This document shows positions 6,597-12,177 of a DNA stretch of 12,177 nucleotides, in pieces. The notes beneath the pieces were generated by a model. The model was not told where the DNA came from. It searched no databases and saw only the letters and a list, made by a program, of their open reading frames with translations. A program made the position numbers and the translations under genes. This DNA comes from Oscillospiraceae bacterium (GTDB taxonomy: Bacteria; Bacillota; Clostridia; Oscillospirales; Ruminococcaceae): assembly GCA_016302225.1 (NCBI GenBank), contig JAEDOB010000035.1:1-12177 (forward strand), written 5' to 3'. Within the stretch, counting starts at the first letter, position 1. Every line of letters begins with the position of its first letter.

Positions 6597-7052
6597 TCAG
6601 ATAATTTTCTCATCTGCTGTCAGCTCTCTGTTCTCACTTTCAAGCTTTGCCCGCTTTTTCTCCGCTCTTTTTCTGACCGCTTCGGGATCGAGGAAGTTAA
6701 GCAGAAGAACTATCGCAGTAAGCACGGGAACAGCCACCGTAGGCAGATGCCGCATTACAAGCTTGTCTGTGTTGGCTATCAGAGAAATTGCACGAATTAC
6801 ATAAACCGCAGCCACCGTTCCCACTGCCGTACATATTGCCGAGGGAATATTTTTCCGCAGAATTGCCAGCACAACACCGCCAATAAGCAGCAAAGATGAC
6901 ACAATAAGCACAACGCCGTTTGAAGCATTCTCATTTTCCGATTTTACAATTATTCCTATGCCGCCCAAAATATTGAAAAACACGGGATAGACCGCAGTTG
7001 CGATTATCATCAAAAAAATTAGAAATTTTCTTGCTTTATTAATAGAAAACAC
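6597..7052 (-). CDS. unidentified small four-helix membrane protein
   Basis: Up to 151 residues. Hydrophobic segments are at about 10-34, 46-64, 70-92 and 103-121, followed by a strongly charged tail (AVRKRAEKKRAKLESENRE, 125-143) that probably forms a short cytosolic helix. I do not recognise a family. The start is uncertain: the longest frame opens at GTG 7052, which overlaps the only good ribosome binding site (GAGGTG, 7050-7055). The codon at the right distance from it is ATT at 7041-7043, three codons in; no ATG precedes residue 15. The coding signal is supported by the regular helix pattern and charge bias. It is transcribed divergently from spoIVB. No clear terminator follows it. Confidence 0.7.
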   Translation of the reverse strand: MFSINKARKFLIFLMIIATAVYPVFFNILGGIGIIVKSENENASNGVVLIVSSLLLIGGVVLAILRKNIPSAICTAVGTVAAVYVIRAISLIANTDKLVMRHLPTVAVPVLTAIVLLLNFLDPEAVRKRAEKKRAKLESENRELTADEKII

Positions 7053-7143
7053 CTCATTTGTAAATTATATTTCCTTTTTCTGTATTGCTAATTTCGACAC
7101 ATTAATCAAAAGCTTGGGTGTAAAATTACAGAATATAAAACAC

Positions 7144-7172
7144 GTGTATTCTTCTGAAAGCTGTCAATATTA
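7144..7172 (+). promoter_or_regulatory. possible forespore promoter of spoIVB
   Basis: GTGTA (7144-7148), 14 bases, GTCAATATTA (7163-7172). The -10 part matches the sigma-F type GGNRANAHTR at six of seven informative positions, the -35 part at four of five. Spacing is the same as in the candidate before spoVAD. Weak evidence on its own. Confidence 0.28.
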
Positions 7173-7223
7173 ATATAGCGGCGAATGTTCGCTGCAAAAA
7201 TCCGTGAAGAAAGGACAACAGCT

Positions 7224-8462
7224 ATGAAAACAGCAGCAAAAATTTTAGCGGGACTGTCAGCCGCTGCCGTTTCGCTGTCTGCAATATTGTTTGCGGCGGC
7301 AGCACATTACAGCTTTAATCTTCCGGACGAATACTATGTGACCGGAGAAAACGTCCTGAATTTCTCCTGCAAGCCCCTTACAGCCGACCTTATCAAGCCT
7401 GTTTCAACGGAAATAGACAGCATATCAAAGAACGCCTCCGAGCAGGTGCAGCTTCGGCTTTTCGGAGTAGTTCCCATTAAAAATGTCAGCGTTACGCATG
7501 TTGATGAACCCGTCCTCGTCCCCTGCGGAACGCCCTTCGGCATAAAGCTCCTGACCGACGGTGTTATGGTCATTGACACGGGAGAATTTACCTCGGACAG
7601 GCAGCTTGTTTCCCCCGCAAGATCGGCAGGACTGAAAGCAGGCGACATCATAACCTCCGTAAACGGTCAAAAGGTCATGACCAACGCCGAGCTTCAAAAG
7701 CTTTTTGCAGGCTCCGACGGAAAGCCCGTCACCGTTTCCTACCGCCGAAATTCGATAGACTGCACGTCCTATATCACCCCGAAGAGATCCTCGGAGGACG
7801 GCAAATATAAGGCAGGTCTTTGGGTAAGGGACAGCACCGCAGGAATCGGCACAGTAACCTTCTATAACGCCGAAACAGGCGTATTTGCGGGTCTGGGACA
7901 CCCCGTCTGCGACTCGGACAACGGCGAGATACTTCCCCTTTCAACGGGACAATCTGCCGATGTTGTCATAAACGGCGTATCTAAAGGAAAATCGGGCAAG
8001 CCCGGCGAGCTGATAGGCACCTTCACCACAGGCCTTCCATCGGGCATACTTGCGGAAAACTGTCAAAGCGGTGTGTACGGTTTAATGGACAGTTCCCCTG
8101 TGACCTCTTCGGGAATACCTCTTGCAATGCGTCAGGAAATTGAGATTGGCGACGCATATATTCTCAGCACCATAAAAGGAAAAACACCCAAGCAATATTC
8201 CGTTTCCATCGAAAAGATCGACCTGACCGACGCCCCCGACAGCCGAAATATGGTCATTCGCATAACCGACCCGCAGCTTTTGGCGGAAACGGGCGGCATT
8301 GTCCAGGGAATGAGCGGCAGCCCCATTATCCAGAACGGTAAGCTGGTAGGCGCAGTCACCCACGTTTTCGTAAGCAATCCCAAAAAAGGATATGCAATTT
8401 TCGCCGATACTATGTATGAGGAATCCTGCAAAATTTCCGTTTCTGACGCAAACGCTGCCTGA
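7224..8462 (+). CDS. spoIVB: SpoIVB, forespore-to-mother-cell signalling serine peptidase (family S55) with PDZ domain
   Basis: 412 residues, close to the about 425 of Bacillus SpoIVB. In Bacillus it is made in the forespore, secreted into the intermembrane space, self-cleaves and then cuts SpoIVFA, which releases SpoIVFB to process pro-sigma-K. An N-terminal hydrophobic helix (7-27) serves as signal or anchor. A PDZ domain spans about 118-180, with AGLKAGDIITSVNGQKV. The S55 peptidase domain carries His226 in GLGHPVCDSD, Asp349 in ITDPQLL and Ser364 in GMSGSPII; the D-to-S distance of 15 equals that of the Bacillus triad as I recall it. ATG 7224 follows AAAGGA (7210-7215) at 8 bases; the longer frame from 7185 has no ribosome binding site. 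Unlike many Firmicutes, neither recN upstream nor spo0A downstream is present; the next gene is convergent. Confidence 0.96.
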   Translation: MKTAAKILAGLSAAAVSLSAILFAAAAHYSFNLPDEYYVTGENVLNFSCKPLTADLIKPVSTEIDSISKNASEQVQLRLFGVVPIKNVSVTHVDEPVLVPCGTPFGIKLLTDGVMVIDTGEFTSDRQLVSPARSAGLKAGDIITSVNGQKVMTNAELQKLFAGSDGKPVTVSYRRNSIDCTSYITPKRSSEDGKYKAGLWVRDSTAGIGTVTFYNAETGVFAGLGHPVCDSDNGEILPLSTGQSADVVINGVSKGKSGKPGELIGTFTTGLPSGILAENCQSGVYGLMDSSPVTSSGIPLAMRQEIEIGDAYILSTIKGKTPKQYSVSIEKIDLTDAPDSRNMVIRITDPQLLAETGGIVQGMSGSPIIQNGKLVGAVTHVFVSNPKKGYAIFADTMYEESCKISVSDANAA

Positions 8463-8469
8463 CATTACA

Positions 8470-8511
8470 GCGGACAGCCCTCCTTTTCGGGGAGAGCTGT
8501 CTGCGAATTTT
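8470..8511 (+). terminator. terminator of spoIVB
   Basis: Bases 8470-8483 pair with 8491-8504 (14 positions, one G-U wobble and one C-A mismatch) around loop TTTTCGG, followed by GAATTTT. The T-run is short. On the minus strand no T-tract follows the stem, so it does not obviously terminate the convergent operon. Confidence 0.65.
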
Positions 8512-10711
8512 AGTTATCGTCCCAACGGATAACTATGGTATCGCCCGTGTGAACCTCGTCCATATAGCCCGCTTCTTTGCCGTTAATGGTGAGTATCATA
8601 TTTCCCGAAGGCGGAGCAGCGTTGATGTCAATGTCCGCAATCGCCATCAGGTCAAGGAAAATGTTTGAAGAACCGTCGGATTTTGGCTCCAGCTTAACAT
8701 TTTTGCCGTTCAAACGAACCACCGTACATTCAACCGCAGATTTTTCCTCGGGAACAGGCTCTTCCTCAAAAACAGGCGGCTCGGGCTTTTTCCTCTGAAC
8801 CACAACCTCGGGAACAGGCTCGTCCTCCTCGTCATCTTCCTCGAAAACAGGCGGTTCGGGCATCTTTTCGGGAATTTTCGGCGTAACGGTCGGTGACGGC
8901 TTTTTGTCACGAACGGTAAAGCTGTCCCCGTCCTCAAGAAGGGTGTTTACGGAAACACTTGCGCCGTTTCGGAAAAATTCCAGCTTTTCGGGAGAAATTC
9001 CCAAGCGTTTCAGCAGGTCGCCCAAAGTTGAAACGGAAGAGATCTCCACCTTATCAAAATTCTGCACCATATAATCGCCGCTGACAGGCTCGCCGTTTAC
9101 GAAAACCTCCGTCCCAACGGTGTAATCAATCTCGTCAACGGAAATATGCTTCACCGTAAGATCTCCTGCAATGTCGGAGATGGAAAGCTGCGCATTTACG
9201 CCGTTTTCTGCGGGTTTCAGACAGATAACATCACCCTGAGTGACCGCCGCTTCAATGGAGGACGGACTGCCGTTCACGGTAAGCTCGGAGGGCAGCGCAG
9301 GAGTGCCCCGAACCGTCTGTTTTTCGCCGTTTAAGGTGAATGTAATGCTTCTTCCCGAACGTCCGATAATATGGTGGGACTTGTACCCCGCCATCATCAG
9401 CAGGTCAAGAACGGTCAGCTTTCTCGTGTCAAACACTCTCAGCCGCTTGTCGTTTACGGTGACAACGGAGAAATCATAGCCCTTTTGCAGCGTCGAAGTC
9501 ACGCCGATACCGATAGGAGTTACATATTCGGGACCTTTCAGCACCTCGTCGGTTATCTCAACATTTTTCAGGAAGGTGTTTCCGCCCACAGCTACCCTGT
9601 TTTCGGGAACGCCCAGCTTCTCCGCAACCATCTTTGCAAGATTCGGGATTCGGCTTCCGCCGCCAACCAGGAACACAGCCGCAGGCGCAGAACCATTCGC
9701 ATTTACAATATTTTCAGCAATTGTTTCCGCAAGCTGTTCCGCAGCGGGAAACAGACTTCCGATAAATTCCTCCGAAGTCAGCGTGTGTTCAAATCCCAGA
9801 ATATCCTTATATGAAATGGTGTCTTTTAGCGCCGAAAGCTTCATTTCCTCGGCAGTATCGAAATCCACCAGATACTTTTTGATTATTTCCTCGGTAATTT
9901 CGTCGCCCGCAATAGTCGCCATTGCATAGGCAACTATGCTTCCGTTCTGCGAAACGGCAATATCGGAGGTACCCGCTCCGATGTCCGCAAGTGCGATGTT
10001 AATCAGACGGACCTCGGGAGGAATTATAACATTCATAGCCGCAATAGGCTCCAAAGTCAGGCTGGCAACATTCAGCCCGATCTTGTCCATGACCGAATAA
10101 AGGCTCTCCACCACCAGCCCCGGCAGAAACGCCGCAATAAGCTCCACCGTGACCTTTTTGCCCTTGTGCCCTACCAGACTTTTTATGGGATAATCGTCCA
10201 AATGATAGCTGATGACCGTGTGACCGACGCAGTAAAACGCTGCCGCTTCGGTTTCGCCCCTTCTGTCAAGCTCCGTCTGAGCCTTGGAAACGGCTTCCAA
10301 CTCAAAAGATTTCACCATATCCTCGGTAATGGCGTCCCTGTCCTCCACGTCTATCTCGGCTGTGGCACGGCAGGTTTTCAGGGCACGTCCCGCAGCGGCG
10401 ATGGCAACGTCCTTCAGGCGTATTCCCGACTGCTTTTCAAGCTCCGCCTTTACCTCGGCAGCCACCTTTGCAACGGCGTCAATGTCCTCTATCTGACCAT
10501 CGGTCATTGCCCGCTTTGTGTGGGGAACGGACACCGAATATTTCACGGTAAATTTGTCATTTTCGTAATGGGACACTATTCCCACGACAGTTCGTGTACC
10601 AATATCCAGCGAAAAAATGTCCGCCTCGGTCTGCTTTCTCTTTGAACGGGCAGAGGAACGCTTCTTAGGCTTTTCCTCGGTTTTCGGGGGATTTTTTGCT
10701 GCTCTTGCCAA
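8510..10711 (-). CDS. large FtsA-like actin-fold ATPase with C-terminal beta-grasp-like extension
   Basis: 733 residues, much longer than FtsA (about 420). Residues 1-28 are a Lys/Arg-rich low-complexity tail. The actin/FtsA domain covers about 31-410: phosphate-1 DIFSLDIGTRTVVGIV (31-46), an FtsA-type inserted subdomain around 75-200, phosphate-2 LADIGAGTSDIAV (241-253) and adenosine loop VFLVGGGSRIPNL (346-358). From about 430 on, segments resemble small beta-grasp modules, with repeated VNG or NGK turns and GD-V strand ends (457-498, 537-558, 563-601, 664-729). An acidic Pro-rich linker (604-658) interrupts them. There is no amphipathic membrane-targeting helix at the C-terminus, so classical FtsA membrane attachment is doubtful. 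The start is TTG 10711, 9 bases after AGGAG (10721-10725). It is the last gene of the RCK operon, 15 bases after the previous stop. Role in division, shape or envelope assembly is inference; MreB-, PilM- or DnaK-like functions remain possible. Confidence 0.82.
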   Translation of the reverse strand: MARAAKNPPKTEEKPKKRSSARSKRKQTEADIFSLDIGTRTVVGIVSHYENDKFTVKYSVSVPHTKRAMTDGQIEDIDAVAKVAAEVKAELEKQSGIRLKDVAIAAAGRALKTCRATAEIDVEDRDAITEDMVKSFELEAVSKAQTELDRRGETEAAAFYCVGHTVISYHLDDYPIKSLVGHKGKKVTVELIAAFLPGLVVESLYSVMDKIGLNVASLTLEPIAAMNVIIPPEVRLINIALADIGAGTSDIAVSQNGSIVAYAMATIAGDEITEEIIKKYLVDFDTAEEMKLSALKDTISYKDILGFEHTLTSEEFIGSLFPAAEQLAETIAENIVNANGSAPAAVFLVGGGSRIPNLAKMVAEKLGVPENRVAVGGNTFLKNVEITDEVLKGPEYVTPIGIGVTSTLQKGYDFSVVTVNDKRLRVFDTRKLTVLDLLMMAGYKSHHIIGRSGRSITFTLNGEKQTVRGTPALPSELTVNGSPSSIEAAVTQGDVICLKPAENGVNAQLSISDIAGDLTVKHISVDEIDYTVGTEVFVNGEPVSGDYMVQNFDKVEISSVSTLGDLLKRLGISPEKLEFFRNGASVSVNTLLEDGDSFTVRDKKPSPTVTPKIPEKMPEPPVFEEDDEEDEPVPEVVVQRKKPEPPVFEEEPVPEEKSAVECTVVRLNGKNVKLEPKSDGSSNIFLDLMAIADIDINAAPPSGNMILTINGKEAGYMDEVHTGDTIVIRWDDN
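8746..8861 (-). repeat. imperfect direct repeat encoding the acidic Pro-rich linker
   Basis: CCTCGGGAACAGGCT occurs at 8746-8760 and again at 8806-8820. The following 26 bases match with two differences (8761-8786 against 8836-8861), except that the second copy carries a 15-base insert (8821-8835). In the protein this gives two copies of PEPPVFEE plus PVPE, the first with an added DDEED stretch. It looks like an internal tandem duplication in the FtsA-like gene. Confidence 0.8.
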
Positions 10712-10726
10712 CTTTATCAGCTCCTG

Positions 10727-11389
10727 TCAATCCTTTAGCTTCAGCACCGAACGAAGCACTTTCAGCTCGTCGGAATCGGAGATAACCAGCAGCTTGTCAC
10801 CGCTTCTCAGCACCGACTGACCGCGGGGGATTATCAGCGAGTTACCTCTTGTAATGGACACTATATTGAAAAGCCCGGGCAGCTTGATGTCCATCAGCTG
10901 CTTGCCGTCATAATAGTATTTTTCGGGCAATGTTACCTCACAGATGACCGCTTCACCGTGATTGAGAGAGATAAGCTCCTTTATCTTGGACGTATCCACC
11001 TCACGCTCGATAAGTGATGCGATGCTGTCGGTACTGTTGATAACATTGTCAACACCCAGCTCCTTCAAAACAATGGCATTTTTCGGATTATTTACCTTGG
11101 CAATGGTTTTCGCAACGCCAAAGGTTTTCTTCGCCAGCTGACAGGTAATAAGATTTACCTCGTCCATACCGCTGACACAAATTATAGCATCTGCGTCCTC
11201 CAGAGAAGCCGCTTCAAGGGTTTCTGTCTGAGTGGAATCGCCGCAGATAACGGGAATATCCAGCTCATTTGCAATGGAAGCGCAGGTCTGCTTGTTTATT
11301 TCGATAAGCTCGATCTCGTGACCATGCTCCAGCAGAGTTTTGGCAAGATAGTAGCCGACCTTGCCGCCGCCGACAATTACAACTTTCAC
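10727..11389 (-). CDS. TrkA/KtrA-type RCK potassium-uptake regulatory protein (second of a tandem pair)
   Basis: 220 residues: one RCK-N Rossmann domain (MKVVIVGGGKVGYYLA with GxGxxG at 7-12, and Glu30 at the end of strand 2, which favours NAD(H)-type ligands) and one RCK-C domain. The latter ends NSLIIPRGQSVLRSGDKLLVIS, a typical TrkA-C segment. Such proteins form cytosolic rings that bind NAD(H), ATP/ADP or c-di-AMP and gate TrkH/KtrB K+ channels. Initiation is at GTG 11389, 7 bases after AAAGGAG, which overlaps the TAA stop of the previous gene; the gap is 12 bases. The pair matches E. coli TrkA, which has two such units in one chain, but here they are split. No channel gene is in the window. 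Confidence 0.88.
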   Translation of the reverse strand: MKVVIVGGGKVGYYLAKTLLEHGHEIELIEINKQTCASIANELDIPVICGDSTQTETLEAASLEDADAIICVSGMDEVNLITCQLAKKTFGVAKTIAKVNNPKNAIVLKELGVDNVINSTDSIASLIEREVDTSKIKELISLNHGEAVICEVTLPEKYYYDGKQLMDIKLPGLFNIVSITRGNSLIIPRGQSVLRSGDKLLVISDSDELKVLRSVLKLKD

Positions 11390-11401
11390 AAAAATTCTCC
11401 T

Positions 11402-12022
11402 TTAATCGACAAATTTGGCAAATATCAGCCTGTCGCCCTTTTTCAGATAAGGGTTTGACAGGAAAACAGGCTGCATGGAATGGTCCTCATGCTCGATAGC
11501 AAAAAGAGTTTCGTTCTTTTCAAGCGTTATCTCGCTGACTCTTGCGCCGATATATTCCTTTGGAATGTCCATAGTCAGGAAGGTGACCGTGTGTGAGCTT
11601 AAATTCAGCGGGACAGCTTCTGCCGTGTCATTGAGAGCCGTGCATACAGATGCCACCGTCAGATTTGTGGGGCAAATGGTTTCCAGACCAAATTGAGTGA
11701 ATATCTCACCTCGGTTTGGGTCGCTAATTACCGTTGCCACGTTCGAAACCTTGAAGATATGCTTTGCCATCTGAGCGACCATTATATTGGCATTGTCATC
11801 TTCCGTGACTGCCGCAAGAGCGTCACAGCTTTCTATTCCCGCTTTTCGGAGAACGTCCTGATCAATGGGGATACCAACGGTGGTAAATCCCTTGAAATCC
11901 GCATCAAGAGCGGTAAAGCTGTCCTCATTTCTGTCCACGACCGAAACATCGTGACCTTGTTCGCAAAGAACATTTGCCAGATTAGCGCCGACCTTTCCGC
12001 AGCCGACTACAATAACGTTCAT
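11402..12022 (-). CDS. TrkA/KtrA-type RCK potassium-uptake regulatory protein (first of a tandem pair)
   Basis: 206 residues: an RCK-N Rossmann domain (MNVIVVGCGKVGANLA, GxGxxG at 7-12, Asp30 in VVDRN for the ligand ribose) and an RCK-C domain (about 135-206, ending NPYLKKGDRLIFAKFVD). Motif positions coincide residue for residue with the next gene, so the two are paralogues probably born by duplication, though the sequences have diverged widely. ATG 12022 is preferred, with GGCGGA 8 bases upstream; a TTG two codons earlier (12028) is an alternative. As first gene of the operon it is preceded by a leader of about 90 bases with strong folding potential and by a near-consensus promoter. The likely role is cytosolic nucleotide-dependent control of K+ uptake, possibly as a hetero-ring with its partner. 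Confidence 0.88.
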   Translation of the reverse strand: MNVIVVGCGKVGANLANVLCEQGHDVSVVDRNEDSFTALDADFKGFTTVGIPIDQDVLRKAGIESCDALAAVTEDDNANIMVAQMAKHIFKVSNVATVISDPNRGEIFTQFGLETICPTNLTVASVCTALNDTAEAVPLNLSSHTVTFLTMDIPKEYIGARVSEITLEKNETLFAIEHEDHSMQPVFLSNPYLKKGDRLIFAKFVD

Positions 12023-12049
12023 AATCAAATTCCGCCTTTATAAACTTTT

Positions 12050-12108
12050 GCGTCCAAATTTCACCTAACAACTGTTAGGCAGAATTTCCCTGAACAACTT
12101 CGGGACGC
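12050..12108 (-). promoter_or_regulatory. structured 5' leader of the RCK/FtsA-like operon (candidate cis-regulatory RNA)
   Basis: Read on the minus strand, GCGTCC (12103-12108) is perfectly complementary to GGACGC (12050-12055), closing a domain. Inside is a long hairpin, 12056-12087: AAATT/AATTT, a C-A mismatch, two G-U pairs, then CCTAAC/GTTAGG around a 4-base loop. A short hairpin CGAA-GTTG-TTC-A-G lies next to it. The fold begins within a few bases of the predicted transcript end. I do not recognise a known riboswitch class. Confidence 0.45.
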
Positions 12109-12117
12109 TTTGAAATA

Positions 12118-12146
12118 ATTATACTATATAAAAATTGATTTTTCAA
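12118..12146 (-). promoter_or_regulatory. sigma-A promoter of the RCK/FtsA-like operon
   Basis: TTGAAA (12141-12146), 17-base spacer, TATAAT (12118-12123). Predicted transcription start is about 12110. Confidence 0.85.
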
Positions 12147-12177
12147 TAGGAGAGCAAAATTTTTCACAGCTTTTTCA

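Noticed and set aside
7425..7901. 158-codon minus-strand frame inside spoIVB
   Set aside because: Shadow of spoIVB, whose PDZ and peptidase motifs are in the plus frame.
10166..10645. 159-codon plus-strand frame inside the FtsA-like gene
   Set aside because: Antisense to the conserved ATPase domain; no initiation signals.
12040..12095. c-di-GMP-I (GEMM) riboswitch, suggested by CAGGGAAA and GGACGCAAA
   Set aside because: The two core strings are similar, but the second GEMM helix after GGACGCAAA is missing and the intervening hairpin is unlike the standard one.
1..12177. CRISPR arrays, tRNAs, insertion sequences, prophage or defence genes
   Set aside because: Looked for direct repeat arrays, cloverleaf-like segments, terminal inverted repeats and transposase motifs; none seen.

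Overview
The window looks like chromosomal DNA from an endospore-forming member of the Clostridia, probably a Ruminococcus-like Oscillospiraceae. This is inferred from three forespore genes (spoVAD, spoVAE, spoIVB), strong AAAGGA-type ribosome binding sites, near-consensus sigma-A promoters, a DUF6472-type small protein and a CmpB-like (PF06541) membrane protein. I see no insertion sequence, tRNA, rRNA, CRISPR array or phage gene. All CDSs appear intact except the one cut by the left edge.

Layout. (1) 1-2765, minus strand: a PAP2 phosphatase and an NFACT/RqcH ribosome quality control factor form an operon from a consensus promoter. A hairpin and a truncated EamA-type transporter follow. (2) 2787-3100, plus: a divergent consensus promoter drives a 61-residue Cys-rich protein that ends at a strong terminator. 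(3) 3115-4602, plus: spoVAD and spoVAE, with a possible forespore promoter and a terminator. The pair stands without spoVAC. (4) 4614-7052, minus: three separately spaced membrane-protein genes, namely a CmpB-like protein, an unidentified secreted protein with a C-terminal anchor, and an unidentified four-helix protein. (5) 7144-8511, plus: spoIVB, the forespore signalling serine protease, with its own terminator. (6) 8510-12146, minus: a three-gene operon with two TrkA/KtrA-type RCK proteins followed by a 733-residue actin-fold FtsA-like protein with a long C-terminal extension. It starts from a consensus promoter with a roughly 90-base leader that can fold into a closed multi-stem structure.

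How the genes work together. SpoVAD and SpoVAE belong to the dipicolinic acid channel used in spore maturation and germination. SpoIVB signals from forespore to mother cell. The RqcH/PAP2 pair joins ribosome rescue with a lipid phosphatase probably acting in undecaprenyl or phospholipid recycling. The RCK pair should sense nucleotides and gate K+ uptake, but no channel gene is present in the window. The most unusual features are the RCK/FtsA-like operon and its structured leader, the spoVAD-spoVAE pair without spoVAC, and several non-ATG starts where promoter or ribosome-binding-site position contradicts the longest reading frame. I do not see a clearly new defence or mobile system.
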